Shown: positions 9,576 to 18,110, numbered from the stretch's first letter. The stretch: DNA of 52,957 nt from Bacillus carboniphilus (GCF_039522365.1 NZ_BAAADJ010000056.1:1-52957), one strand, 5' to 3'. Program-made: numbers and translations. Notes: a model not told the origin generated them from the sequence alone.

Positions 9576-11429
9576 CTACCTATTGCCTTCAATAATTTGA
9601 ATGGCGGCCTCCAGGTACTCATCTCTTCCTGCTTTTACAGCTTCAATTGACTGGTTCACAACGATATCTGGCTCTATACCTATCAGATGAAGCTGTGAAC
9701 CATCAGCCTTTAACACTTCTGACCCGAGAAAGTAGACAATGATACTATCAAATAAATCAATTGCATTCAAATATCCATTTGCTCCTGCTGTCTGCTGACC
9801 TACAATAGTTCCAAGCTTTTGTTCCTTCGCAATATCTATAAAAACTTCACCCCATGCACTCGTAGCGTCCCTTGTTAAGAAAACAATTTCTCCTGTAAAC
9901 TTGGGGCTCTTTGGTTGAAGTGGTTCTGCTGGTTCTGACAATTCAAAGTATTGGATATCACCTTGTTGGTCCGGTAATAAGTACTGCGGGTTTCTAGTAA
10001 TACTGGTTACCGATGGTTCATCCATTATATGTTGAAAGTATTGAAGTGCAGATGCAGAAGGGTATTGTCTAACATCAAAGATAATCCCTTTTGCAGATGC
10101 TAATTCATCCACAAATTGAGAGAGTTGACTTTGTGTTATTTGTTTATCCATAGAAACAAGAAAAATTCCCTCTTGCACTTCCTGAATCGGATCTGTGTCC
10201 CAATCTAAGTAATAGGGTTCAGTAAAAGAAGCTGTATGTTTGGAAACCTCTTCGTCTCTAACTATCTCAATCTCAGCAGAGTCGTTTATGTTCCCCGTCA
10301 CCAGTAAATACTCTGCAATACTTTCTTTATACTGGGCAGAACCCGAGGTTTCGTTCAGGTGTTTCTCGAACAAATCTTTGACAGGGAGACCATCTCTGGT
10401 TAAAAGTATATCTCCTAACTTGAAAGGGCTATCTTCCAACACCTCTGTAATGACAAGCTCACCTTCAATAAATTGAACACGAAAAGGTAATGTGAATGTT
10501 TTATTATCCAATCTAGTATATACCCTAGATCCGCCATCCTGTGCTTTTTCTACGAAGAGCTTGAGCGAGGTAACATAGTTATCATACGTTTCGTCATCTA
10601 TGACTTTACCGATAAAAGTATGTAATTCTTCTTCCCATTTCACATCAACCACATCTAAGTAAGGATAAAAATGCTGATACATGTTCCAAACAATAACTAC
10701 GCCAGAAATCCTAGCGTCCTCTTTTTCACTATTAATACCAGCAACCTTCAATTCATGTATCGCCTCTTTTAACTCTTCAAATGCAACCTGAGAATCCTGG
10801 GACCCTCCCATCGTACGATTTTCATCATCAACAGGAAGCACAAGAGGTACATATACATGAAGGCTATTGGAAATGGCTCTTTGTATAACCCAGTCCTCTC
10901 TATTTGGATACTGATCGAAAACAGGTTCAATAAGTGTAACCTCTCCATTATGATCTGTAAAAAATACACGTTTACTTTTATACACCCTGCTGTCTACAAC
11001 CGGGAATAATTGATTTGTGTAACTCGTTTCTACTCCTTGGTTTTGCCAGAAAACATACTTCCCATCAGGACTTTCGTTCACAAGATCCCACTTGGAATAC
11101 TCATCTTTTTCATCTAAAGCAAGTTCAATCGTAGGGGCAATCGGAAGAAATAATTCTTCTAATGTCTCTTTCAACTCTTTCGTACTTTTTGCATTTTTCA
11201 CCTCTTGTACCCCATATACAGCAAAGGCATTCCAATCTAATCCAGATGCCTCATCGCTCGGGTGAAAATATCTAACATACCCATACAGCTTTGCAAACGT
11301 AGCAATATTTGACACCTTGTGCTCCTCCGTAAAAACCAAAGCTTCCTGGGGGCCATTTTTATTGATTGTAAAATAGCCGACAACTAATAGGATAACAATA
11401 ATACCAATAGACAAATATTTATTTTTCAT
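9576..11429 (-). CDS. S41 family peptidase, membrane-anchored
   Basis: The 617-aa protein has an N-terminal signal anchor (about residues 5-22), a conserved N-terminal domain (FAKLYGYVRYFHPSDEA), a PDZ-like segment (about 320-390, SPFKLGDILLTRDGLPV) and a C-terminal S41 peptidase domain. In that domain TSAWGE probably holds the serine nucleophile and VGQQTAG is the second conserved turn. It would act outside the membrane; the substrate is unknown. A frameshifted paralogue follows after 12 bases, so this is a tandem duplication. The YVRYFHPSDEA motif is characteristic of a Tricorn/C-terminal-processing-peptidase branch common in Firmicutes. Confidence 0.85.
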   Translation of the reverse strand: MKNKYLSIGIIVILLVVGYFTINKNGPQEALVFTEEHKVSNIATFAKLYGYVRYFHPSDEASGLDWNAFAVYGVQEVKNAKSTKELKETLEELFLPIAPTIELALDEKDEYSKWDLVNESPDGKYVFWQNQGVETSYTNQLFPVVDSRVYKSKRVFFTDHNGEVTLIEPVFDQYPNREDWVIQRAISNSLHVYVPLVLPVDDENRTMGGSQDSQVAFEELKEAIHELKVAGINSEKEDARISGVVIVWNMYQHFYPYLDVVDVKWEEELHTFIGKVIDDETYDNYVTSLKLFVEKAQDGGSRVYTRLDNKTFTLPFRVQFIEGELVITEVLEDSPFKLGDILLTRDGLPVKDLFEKHLNETSGSAQYKESIAEYLLVTGNINDSAEIEIVRDEEVSKHTASFTEPYYLDWDTDPIQEVQEGIFLVSMDKQITQSQLSQFVDELASAKGIIFDVRQYPSASALQYFQHIMDEPSVTSITRNPQYLLPDQQGDIQYFELSEPAEPLQPKSPKFTGEIVFLTRDATSAWGEVFIDIAKEQKLGTIVGQQTAGANGYLNAIDLFDSIIVYFLGSEVLKADGSQLHLIGIEPDIVVNQSIEAVKAGRDEYLEAAIQIIEGNR

Positions 11430-11552
11430 CTAGATCCCCCTCTCGTCAACAACTAATCAAACTATGCAAGTTCACCAATATAACTCCCTCTTCCAAATAC
11501 GTTTTTTATTGGAAAATAGTTTCAAAAATTCAAAAAATAGAAATTGTAACAA

Positions 11553-11595
11553 CTAAAAAAAGAGCAAATTCCTTGTTGGAACTTACTCTTTTTTC
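11553..11595 (-). terminator. Probable terminator hairpin
   Basis: AAAAAGAG and CTCTTTTT arms flank a partly paired centre, so it could work on either strand. It lies downstream of the minus-strand gene ending at 11662. Confidence 0.55.
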
Positions 11596-11661
11596 TTCAA
11601 CTAAGCTGATCCGTTTGTTTAAGTGCATATCCTCACAAGCTCTAATGAACCGCACCATTAT

Positions 11662-11934
11662 TTAACTTGCTTTTACTCTGGATTTCAAATTCTTTCCAAC
11701 TAATATAATAGATATAATTATAGGGACTATGCTAGAAATGAAAAATCCAATTGCATATGATGGGATACTCTCTTCTGGTACTCTATCATTTATTTCGAAA
11801 GCTAAGAAGTTTACTCCAATACCATCTCCATCGACATTTGCTCCAAGAGCTCTTAATTCTAACCCTTTATTAAATAATAAAATTGCCAATAAAATCAAAA
11901 CAACTGCAATTACCCAACGACTAATTATATTCAT
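11662..11934 (-). CDS. Two-pass membrane protein, unknown function
   Basis: The 90-aa product has two membrane segments (about residues 5-22 and 58-80) joined by a polar loop (LGANVDGDGIGVNFLAFEINDRVPEE). I do not recognise the family. The ATG at 11934 follows AAGGAGGGAAG, a strong site; the frame stays open to 11979 without such a site. Confidence 0.6.
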   Translation of the reverse strand: MNIISRWVIAVVLILLAILLFNKGLELRALGANVDGDGIGVNFLAFEINDRVPEESIPSYAIGFFISSIVPIIISIILVGKNLKSRVKAS

Positions 11935-12055
11935 TTTTCTTCCCTCCTTATTATCACCATTTTTATCCACGAAACCCATTACCCCAATTAAACATTACTG
12001 CTCGATAGTCAAAAGCTTAAGATTCTGACTCTTTAACAAAATGCTTACATCTGAC

Positions 12056-12328
12056 TTATATGAAAAATATATCTGGGACTGCTAAAATCAATGCAATTAA
12101 GCCCAAATTCAACAACATAATGGTATATGATGCGTTTAGAAATCCTCTGGATAGATCTGCACCGTCACTTCTTCTTCTCAAATATAAATAGAGGATAAGC
12201 GTATATCCATTGAACAATACCCAATTAAACAGAGAACTCATTCTGGTTAAATCTCCCCCTCCATATTGCTTTTTCGCCATAAGCTTCTTTAAGGAATGCT
12301 GTCCTTTACTTGAAGAAGACATTTCCAC
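12056..12328 (-). CDS. Small membrane protein, unknown function
   Basis: The frame encodes up to 90 aa with two membrane segments near the C-terminus (about residues 33-50 and 68-88). The start is uncertain: GTG at 12328 has a poor ribosome site, whereas an ATG 29 codons later (12241) follows GGAGGGGGAG at about 11 bases and would give a 61-aa two-pass protein. No family is recognised. Confidence 0.45.
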   Translation of the reverse strand: MEMSSSSKGQHSLKKLMAKKQYGGGDLTRMSSLFNWVLFNGYTLILYLYLRRRSDGADLSRGFLNASYTIMLLNLGLIALILAVPDIFFI

Positions 12329-12373
12329 TGTTCAATTATTGCACCAGATAACTAAACAAAGGAATATAAAGAA

Positions 12374-12424
12374 ATAGCTAGGCTTGACATCTCTTGAAAT
12401 AATTTAAATGTCATGACTAGCTAT
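12374..12424. repeat. Imperfect 17-bp inverted repeat at the end of the toxin-like gene
   Basis: Arms at 12374-12390 and 12408-12424 match at 14 of 17 positions, with the outer eight (ATAGCTAG / CTAGCTAT) perfect. The right arm contains the stop codon of the toxin-like frame. No T run follows, so it may be a weak terminator, an mRNA-protecting hairpin or an old element end. Confidence 0.45.
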
Positions 12425-12690
12425 CTATGTTGTCTAGAGTGTTTAAAATATTCTATATAACAAATTGTTCTATCATTTGAAAAAGAGTAGTAAACGATGT
12501 ACTTGTCAATAATAATTTTATAAGATCCTTCCCACTCAGGTTTATCGACGGCGACACTTGTGCCTAGTAAAACAATTTTTTCTTCCATCCTTCTCACTAA
12601 CTTTTTCTTATATTCTTTAGTTTCTTCCGATGTAAAGTGATTACTTTGAATGTTACTAAACCCTTCTAAAGCTTGGTTTGTCCACCATAT
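12421..12690 (-). pseudogene. RelE/ParE-like toxin without a standard start codon
   Basis: A frame open from 12702 to the TAG at 12421 encodes WWTNQALEGF... KLVRRMEEKIVLLG... and ends with WEGSYKIIIDKYIVYYSFS and CYIEYFKHSRQ, the strand pattern of RelE/ParE toxins. It begins right after the antitoxin stop (12696). No ATG, GTG or TTG exists upstream of the conserved start; the first codon able to give a full protein is ATA at 12690, consistent with an ATG-to-ATA change. The nearest normal start (GTG at 12597) would remove about 30 residues. It may be dead, or weakly made from ATA. The family call is inference from residue patterns. Confidence 0.55.
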
Positions 12691-12695
12691 TTCCT

Positions 12696-12947
12696 TTAAA
12701 GTTCACCTTGATCAATCATCTCTAAAACTGCATCAGTAGAATAAATTTTTCCATCCAATATATCTTTCTTGGCTTGTAATAATTTTTGTTTCAATTCAGA
12801 ATCTGCTTCCACATCTTCCTTAACAGTCGTCTCTGCATCTTCTATTTGAGTTAAATAATATTTCTTTCCATCAACTTCGAAAACAGCCTCACCATCACGA
12901 ATGATATCTTTAATTAATTCAGCTGCATACCCATCTAATTTTTTCAT
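12696..12947 (-). CDS. Probable antitoxin of a type II toxin-antitoxin pair
   Basis: The 83-aa acidic protein starts with a short beta-rich part (GEAVFEVDGKKYYLTQIED), then a helical tail (ADSELKQKLLQAKKDILDGKIYSTDAVLEMIDQG). This layout, size and acidity fit an antitoxin that binds a RelE/ParE-type toxin with its C-terminus. The next frame downstream is the toxin-like gene, immediately adjacent. The ATG follows GGAGTGA at six bases. A -10-like TATAAT lies upstream at about 12985. If the toxin is indeed silent this is an orphan antitoxin. Confidence 0.6.
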   Translation of the reverse strand: MKKLDGYAAELIKDIIRDGEAVFEVDGKKYYLTQIEDAETTVKEDVEADSELKQKLLQAKKDILDGKIYSTDAVLEMIDQGEL

Positions 12948-13073
12948 AATATCACTCCGGTTCTAATCATCTTTATTTGATTATACATCAATCTAAATCT
13001 ATAACGAAGAAGACAATCTCTTTAAGCGACTACCCCTATTCAACATTCCTCCCTCTATAAAAAAAGGGTAATC

Positions 13074-13371
13074 TTACGATTTCTCTTGAAGCCAATACAA
13101 GTATTTTCCCCTAGCTTCAATTAGTCTTTCTAATAAATCTGTGAAAGAAAACCGATATAATTGCACATTCACCAACTACTCCATGTCTATCCCAAAAGCT
13201 GTCATAGCATCTATCTAATCGATTTTCATCGAGGTCAATAGTGATAAATTGGTTATTCGAATCGGAAGCAATAATGTACCAATAAGAAGAAATATCAGCT
13301 TCAGCTCTTTCACCAATAATAACTGGGTTCGCTAGCTCGAACTTATTAGGTGGAACAATGGTAAGTTTGTT
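13074..13371 (-). pseudogene. SUKH (SMI1/KNR4) domain protein, degraded C-terminal half
   Basis: The minus strand encodes VPPNKFELANPV, IIGERAEADISSYWYIIASD, then SNNQFITIDLDENRLDRCYDSFWDRHGVVGECAII, a typical C-terminal half of a SUKH protein. After that the match moves to a second frame (FTDLLERLIEARGKYLYWLQE) ending at 13074, so one frameshift lies near 13150. A stop codon at 13372-13374 blocks the N-terminal side and no N-terminal half is found further up. SUKH proteins are often immunity proteins in toxin systems. No partner toxin is visible. This remnant explains most of the 580-base stretch between the antitoxin and the ArsR gene. Confidence 0.7.
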
Positions 13372-13478
13372 TTACACCATCCTGTTATTAAGAGAGAATT
13401 TGATGGATGTTGATTCCCCGAGTATCAAATAATTAAATATTAACATAATATCCCATTTATTACCTTCTAGAAACAAAA

Positions 13479-13506
13479 TAAAAAGATCGCCTACAATGAC
13501 GATCTT
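13479..13506 (-). terminator. Rho-independent terminator after the ArsR gene
   Basis: AAGATCG and CGATCTT enclose a ten-base loop, followed on the minus strand by TTTTATTTTG. Confidence 0.75.
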
Positions 13507-13529
13507 CTTGAATACACTAGTCTTTTTGT

Positions 13530-14222
13530 CTAAAATTGATCATCCAACGTAATGCCAAACATAATTTTCAATTCCCTTTCTCCAAGCTTAGTTATTTTTA
13601 TTGCTCTAGAATCAGGGACTCTTCGTATCCAGTTTAATTCTAAGAATTTTACTAAAAGGGCATTACCAATAGCCCCTGATATATGATATTTTCTTTCGCT
13701 CCAGTCAAGACATTTATCGATGTATTTTCGACGTTTCTTTTTTATTTGTGCTAGGTCAATTTGGAGTTCATTGAAAAAATCTTCTCCCTTTTCAGTGAGA
13801 ACAAATGAATTTTTGGAATCTTCAAGGTATCCTATTGAAAGCATTGATTCAGTAACTTTCACACCAATATTGCCTGCAAGGTGATCATAGCAAGTTCGCG
13901 CATATCGAATGGCCTTATCCTGTGTCACTTGTTTAAAAGACCTCATTTCAGTATCGGGAGAAATCAGCAAAAAGGTTTCTAAAACTTTAGCAACATCATG
14001 GTTTTTTAATCCATAATATCTATGTCTTCCCTGCTGATTGACTTGTAATAAATCGGCTTCGTGTAATTTTCTCAGATGGAAACTCGCTGTTTGAGGCTTG
14101 ATACCTGCAATGTAAGCCAAGCTGCTGGCAGGATGGAAGCGTCCGTCTAATAATGATGTTAGTATTGCCGCCCGAGAAGGATCACTAATTAACGCAGCAA
14201 TACTAGCCATATTTGGATTCAT
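13530..14222 (-). CDS. ArsR-type winged-helix transcriptional regulator
   Basis: The N-terminal 80 residues form an ArsR helix-turn-helix (SDPSRAAILTSLLDG, then SLAYIAGIKPQTASFHLRKLHEADLLQ, then QGRHRYYGL wing). A long C-terminal part (about 100-230) resembles other YdfF-like regulators and contains single cysteines (in RTCYDH and DKCLDW) that do not form an obvious metal site. It is divergent from a flavin reductase-like gene with a palindrome between them, so it probably represses that gene and itself. The ligand is unknown. Confidence 0.82.
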   Translation of the reverse strand: MNPNMASIAALISDPSRAAILTSLLDGRFHPASSLAYIAGIKPQTASFHLRKLHEADLLQVNQQGRHRYYGLKNHDVAKVLETFLLISPDTEMRSFKQVTQDKAIRYARTCYDHLAGNIGVKVTESMLSIGYLEDSKNSFVLTEKGEDFFNELQIDLAQIKKKRRKYIDKCLDWSERKYHISGAIGNALLVKFLELNWIRRVPDSRAIKITKLGERELKIMFGITLDDQF

Positions 14223-14248
14223 TTTATCCCCCCTTCAAAGTGTAATCC

Positions 14249-14272
14249 ATATTTCGATGATAATTGAAATAT
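14249..14272. promoter_or_regulatory. Palindromic operator between ArsR and flavin reductase-like genes
   Basis: The arms ATATTTC (14249-14255) and GAAATAT (14266-14272) are perfect inverted copies, with further partial symmetry inside. TTGAAA at 14264-14269 can serve as -35 for the rightward gene, so a bound ArsR dimer would overlap it. The size and shape fit ArsR operators. Confidence 0.6.
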
Positions 14273-14311
14273 CTATACTTTACAATATAGATAGCATAAG
14301 GAGGTATGAAT

Positions 14312-14926
14312 ATGAAACAATCATTAAGAGATACAGAAACGGAAATTATTAAACCGAAAATTTTGTATTATGGAACGCCGGTCATCCTACTTACCACGTT
14401 AAATGAAGATGATACTGTAAATATTAGTCCAATTTCATCATCATGGGCACTTGGCCATTATATTATTCTCGGACTTGGAGTAGGTGGTAAAGCTTTTGAA
14501 AACCTTACCCGCCATCCAGAATGTGTTATCAATATACCAAATCCTGAGCTTTGGGAAAATGTAGAGAAATTAGCACCGTTCACAGGTAAGAATCCTGTAC
14601 CAGAATATAAAAAAAGTAATGGATTCACATATCAACAAAATAAATTTGATGTAAGCCATTTAACTTCAATTGACTCACACAGTGTAAAACCTTCAAGGAT
14701 AAAAGAATGTCCAATACAAATGGAAGCAAAAGTTAATAAGGTTAGGGTACCGGAATACTGCCAAGAATTATCTATTATAGAAACTGAGGTTATCCATGTA
14801 CATGCGCATAAAAAAATAATAAAAGATGGGAATCACATTGACCCCCAAAAATGGAGTCCACTAATTTATAATTTTCGCCATTATTATGGTTTAGGTAATC
14901 CTTTAGGAAAAACATTTCGTGCCTAA
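14312..14926 (+). CDS. Flavin reductase-like (split-barrel FMN-binding) protein
   Basis: The 204-aa protein has the flavin reductase-like fold pattern: PVILLTTLNEDDTVNISPISSSWALG near the start, GLGVGGKAFENLTRHPECVINIP in the middle and a basic C-terminus (NFRHYYGLGNPLGKTFRA). It probably binds FMN and reduces or oxidises a small molecule; the substrate is unknown. The ATG at 14312 is favoured over that at 14306 because AAGGAGG ends seven bases before it. It is divergent from an ArsR regulator that likely controls it. Confidence 0.75.
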   Translation: MKQSLRDTETEIIKPKILYYGTPVILLTTLNEDDTVNISPISSSWALGHYIILGLGVGGKAFENLTRHPECVINIPNPELWENVEKLAPFTGKNPVPEYKKSNGFTYQQNKFDVSHLTSIDSHSVKPSRIKECPIQMEAKVNKVRVPEYCQELSIIETEVIHVHAHKKIIKDGNHIDPQKWSPLIYNFRHYYGLGNPLGKTFRA

Positions 14927-15078
14927 ATTGATTTTCAATAATAAATAATAATTGTTGAGTTGGTGAATTATCTTTAATTCAAGACCTTAGTTTTATGATC
15001 GAATTTAGATTAAACTGAATGAAGGATTCCTTGTGTTTGGCATCTAACCTGTGTATGAGATGGTAGTATGTTTTTGTG

Positions 15079-15135
15079 AAAAAAAGGCCTACAACTTAAT
15101 CCCCATATATATGGAGATTTAGTTGTAGCCTTTTT
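15079..15135. terminator. Bidirectional terminator in the gap 14927-15266
   Basis: A long hairpin: AAAAAGGC-C-TACAACT pairs with AGTTGTA-GCCTTTTT around a central loop, with A and T runs on both sides. It ends the flavin reductase-like gene. Apart from it and the next hairpin nothing else is evident in this 340-base gap. Confidence 0.8.
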
Positions 15136-15215
15136 ATTATTGGTCTTATTAAAGTAAATGCTCCTTTAGTTCAATAAAAAACGATACTCCCTCCCAATCT
15201 CATTGTTTTGAAAAA

Positions 15216-15252
15216 ATCAAAATCCTAGCGTTATTATTCATATCACTAGGAT
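15216..15252 (-). terminator. Terminator after the aldo/keto reductase gene
   Basis: ATCCTAG and CTAGGAT form the stem; on the minus strand TTTTGATTTTTT follows. Confidence 0.7.
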
Positions 15253-15266
15253 GAAGGACTGACTAA

Positions 15267-16073
15267 TTACAAGTTTTCAATTTTTTCTATATCTTCTGCA
15301 GATAATATGAAATCGAAAAGATCTAAATTAGATGCTTGATTTTCACGTTTGTGAGATTTAGGAATAACGATTATTCCGCGTTGAATTTGGTATTTTAATA
15401 AGACTTGTGCACCAGATTTTTTATAGGCTTTACCGATTTCATCCAAAACTTCTTTTTGATGGGCTTCGGCTTTCATAGGTCCCCATGCAACAGGTGTAAT
15501 GCCCTCGTCTTTTAATACGGCAAGGAGATCTTTGTTAGGTTCTTTTAAGTTAACTTGTATTTGATTAACAGCAGGCTTCACTTTAGCGAATTCTTTCAAT
15601 TCATCTAGATGATTTTTTCCAAAGTTTGAAACGCCGATTGCTTTTAGTTTGCCTGCTTCGTAATATTCTTCAAAGACTTCCCAAGTGTTTTTAAGTTGTA
15701 CTTTGTCTTCTATAGGGAAGTGAATAAGAAGCAGGTCGAGATAGTCTGTTTGGAAGTTTTTTAGACTGTTATCGATAGCTGCTCGAGTAGCTTTCTTTGA
15801 AGAAATATATACTTCGTTGCCTGGAACCTTTGTCGTAATGAATAACTCTTCTCGAGGCACTGTGCTTTGTGCTAAAACTCTTCCGACAAGTTCTTCGTTT
15901 CGATAAATGATGGCTGCGTCTATTGAACGGTAACCCAACTCAAGTGCTGATACGAGTTCAGGAATTTCATTTGTTAACGCCCCGTTATACTCGTTATTTT
16001 CTTTTCCATAAGTATTTGTACCTGTACCTACAATTGGCATTTTCAACCCATTATTAAGTGTTATGTATTCCAT
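15267..16073 (-). CDS. Aldo/keto reductase
   Basis: The 268-aa product is an NADPH-type aldo/keto reductase. The catalytic tetrad is visible: Asp and Tyr in RSIDAAIIYRNEE, Lys in FITTKVPG and His in LLLIHFP. The signature GVSNFGKNHLDEL and the cofactor-binding IVIPKSHKREN near the C-terminus are present. The substrate is unknown. The start is the ATG at 16073; a GTG four codons upstream (16085) sits inside the likely ribosome site GGGGGAG. It stands alone with its own terminator. Confidence 0.88.
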   Translation of the reverse strand: MEYITLNNGLKMPIVGTGTNTYGKENNEYNGALTNEIPELVSALELGYRSIDAAIIYRNEELVGRVLAQSTVPREELFITTKVPGNEVYISSKKATRAAIDNSLKNFQTDYLDLLLIHFPIEDKVQLKNTWEVFEEYYEAGKLKAIGVSNFGKNHLDELKEFAKVKPAVNQIQVNLKEPNKDLLAVLKDEGITPVAWGPMKAEAHQKEVLDEIGKAYKKSGAQVLLKYQIQRGIIVIPKSHKRENQASNLDLFDFILSAEDIEKIENL

Positions 16074-16226
16074 ATTTTTAAGCACTCCCCCTGTATTCTC
16101 TAATTACATTACTTCAGAGTACATCATAACAAATTATAGAATTTTCAAAAAGCAATATGAGAGATTCGTTTTTCCATCAATAACTCTTTTCCAGTGGTCA
16201 ATAGCTTCGTCATTAGGAATTCAACA

Positions 16227-16268
16227 AAAAGGGTGGCTAATCCTCCCCCTAGATCAACCCACCCTTTT
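16227..16268. terminator. Strong hairpin in the gap 16074-16396
   Basis: AAAAGGGTGG and CCACCCTTTT are perfect 10-bp arms around a 22-base loop. It looks like a bidirectional terminator but no intact gene precedes it on either strand. A 28-codon open stretch on the minus strand (16136-16219) might be a gene remnant. The rest of the gap holds the aldo/keto reductase 5' region and the MOSC promoter. Confidence 0.5.
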
Positions 16269-16333
16269 GTTTAAGCACACCCTTTACAATCATAAATTAA
16301 TAAGCATTCCCTGAGCATAATGTTTTTTCGGAT

Positions 16334-16363
16334 TTGTACCCTTTCAATTGACACGGGTATAAT
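16334..16363 (+). promoter_or_regulatory. Putative sigma-A promoter of the MOSC gene
   Basis: TTGTAC at 16334-16339 and TATAAT at 16358-16363 are 18 bases apart, 33 bases before the start codon. Confidence 0.5.
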
Positions 16364-16396
16364 ACATTTGAGTTCTGTAGAAGTGAGGTAATTCAA

Positions 16397-17029
16397 ATGG
16401 ATAGAAAGATTATAAATTTAGCCGTTGGGAAACCAAAGGAATATAATTGGAATAATAAAATACAGCTTTCTGGAAAAGGTAAATCAGCTGTACAAGCTTT
16501 TAAGGTTGCAAAAGTGGGCATAGTTGGTGATGATGTTGCAAACCACAAATTTCACGGGGGACCAGACCGTGTAGTATGTTTGTATCCCTTCGAGCATTAC
16601 GCTTATTGGGAAGAAGTATTTCAAAAAAGGCTTACTCTACCTGCTTTTGGGGAAAATATTACTACAACTGGGATGATGGAAGATCAGGTTTGTATTGGTG
16701 ACATCTATAAAATAGGAGATACTATTCTACAAATAACACAAGGAAGGGTCCCATGTGTAACGATCTCCAATTATAACGAGGAAAAACAACTTTTAAAGAA
16801 AGTGATTGAAACGAATCTAACTGGCTACTTTTTTCGGGTATTGGAAGAGGGAACTATTAAGTTCGATTCTGAAATAACCCTTTTAGAAAAACACTCAAAA
16901 GAAATATCCGTTTCTTTTGCTACACAAATTCTTTTTCACCAAAAAGAAGATAAAGCATCAATTGAAAAAATATTGACAGTTGACGCCCTTGCAGAGGAGT
17001 GGAGGAATAGGTTTTTAAAGTTGTTATGA
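16397..17029 (+). CDS. MOSC domain protein (YiiM-like)
   Basis: The 210-aa protein has a MOSC domain (about 20-165): VGDDVANHKFHGGPDRVVCLYP and LTLPAFGENITTTGM are family hallmarks, and the conserved Cys is in GRVPCVTIS. A C-terminal YiiM-type extension follows. MOSC proteins handle sulfur carried by a cysteine or bind molybdenum cofactor; YiiM-type proteins are linked to reduction of N-hydroxylated compounds. The role here is not certain. The ATG follows GTGAGGT at a normal distance. Confidence 0.85.
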   Translation: MDRKIINLAVGKPKEYNWNNKIQLSGKGKSAVQAFKVAKVGIVGDDVANHKFHGGPDRVVCLYPFEHYAYWEEVFQKRLTLPAFGENITTTGMMEDQVCIGDIYKIGDTILQITQGRVPCVTISNYNEEKQLLKKVIETNLTGYFFRVLEEGTIKFDSEITLLEKHSKEISVSFATQILFHQKEDKASIEKILTVDALAEEWRNRFLKLL

Positions 17030-17098
17030 TTCTTTTTTTGTGTTTTCGAAACCTGTGGATAACGCTAAACCTTGTATGATAAGCATTATGTATAAAGT

Positions 17099-17130
17099 TA
17101 GAGCAACGTATTATTTACGTTGCTCTTTTA
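17099..17130. terminator. Bidirectional terminator between MOSC and dus genes
   Basis: AGAGCAACGTA and TACGTTGCTCT pair almost perfectly, with T runs possible on both strands. It lies between two convergent genes. Confidence 0.85.
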
Positions 17131-17132
17131 TC

Positions 17133-18110
17133 TTATTCTGGATTAGAAGGAGTTCGTCCAAAGTTATTAAGCATTTCACGAACTTCATCTGTTGACTCTG
17201 TGCTCATCAATTGGTTTCTTAGTTCACTGGCTCCTCGGAATCCACGGACATATATCTTAAAGAAACGCTGAAGAGATCTAAAGGAACGTGCTTCATATTC
17301 CTTTGAATAATGGTCATAGAGGTCAAGATGTAACCTTAAGAGATTCAGCAATTCCTCACTACTATGTTCTTTTGGCTCCTTTTCAAAGGCAAATGGATTT
17401 TTAAAAATCCCACGACCAATCATCACCCCATCAACTTCGTACCTTTGAGCGAGCTCCAAGCCAGTTTGACGATCTGGAATGTCCCCATTGATGGTCAACA
17501 GTGTATCTGGTGCCACTTGATCACGAAGTTTCTTAATCTCCGGAATCAGTTCCCAATGAGCAGGCACTTCACTCATTTCCTTTTTTGTACGCAGATGAAT
17601 AGAAAGATTCACGATGTCTTGTTTTAATATGTGTGTCAGCCAATCTTGCCATTCTTCTACCTCTGTGAAACCAAGCCTTGTTTTCACACTTACAGGTAAT
17701 CCACCCGCTTTTGCTGCTTGTATTAGTTCTGCTGCCACTTCTGGACGACGGATTAGACCGGAACCTTTCCCGTTTGATGTCACATTAGGTACAGGACAGC
17801 CCATGTTGATATCAATACCCCGAAAACCTTCTTCCGCCATTCCGATACTCATTTGCCGAAAATATTCAGGTTTATCTCCCCAAATATGTGCCACAATTGG
17901 TTGTTCATCTTCTGTAAAAGTCAAACGCCCACGCACACTTTGGTGCCCTTTTGGATGACAATAACTTTCCGTATTTGTAAACTCTGTAAAAAATACATCG
18001 GGTCTAGCAGCTTCACTCACTACATGACGAAAAACAACATCTGTCACATCTTCCATTGGTGCTAGTATAAAAAACGGTCGTGGTAATTCACGCCAAAAAT
18101 TTTCTGTCAT
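17133..18110 (-). CDS. tRNA-dihydrouridine synthase
   Basis: This 325-aa FMN enzyme reduces uridine to dihydrouridine in tRNA loops. The TIM-barrel begins with [11 protein letters not shown]; the catalytic Cys is in [11 protein letters not shown] (about residue 104), with KTRLGF, SIHLRTK and INGDIPD following, and [12 protein letters not shown] forms the FMN phosphate site. A helical C-terminal domain completes the family length. It is a lone gene, not next to pabABC or lysS as the B. subtilis dus1 gene is, so it is probably an additional Dus. Confidence 0.9.
   Translation of the reverse strand: MTENFWRELPRPFFILAPMEDVTDVVFRHVVSEAARPDVFFTEFTNTESYCHPKGHQSVRGRLTFTEDEQPIVAHIWGDKPEYFRQMSIGMAEEGFRGIDINMGCPVPNVTSNGKGSGLIRRPEVAAELIQAAKAGGLPVSVKTRLGFTEVEEWQDWLTHILKQDIVNLSIHLRTKKEMSEVPAHWELIPEIKKLRDQVAPDTLLTINGDIPDRQTGLELAQRYEVDGVMIGRGIFKNPFAFEKEPKEHSSEELLNLLRLHLDLYDHYSKEYEARSFRSLQRFFKIYVRGFRGASELRNQLMSTESTDEVREMLNNFGRTPSNPE

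Noticed and set aside
16136-16219. Minus-strand open stretch resembling IPNDEAIDHWKRVIDGKTN
   Set aside because: It looks protein-like but is only 28 codons with no start, and I could not assign a family. It is mentioned only in the gap note as a possible remnant.
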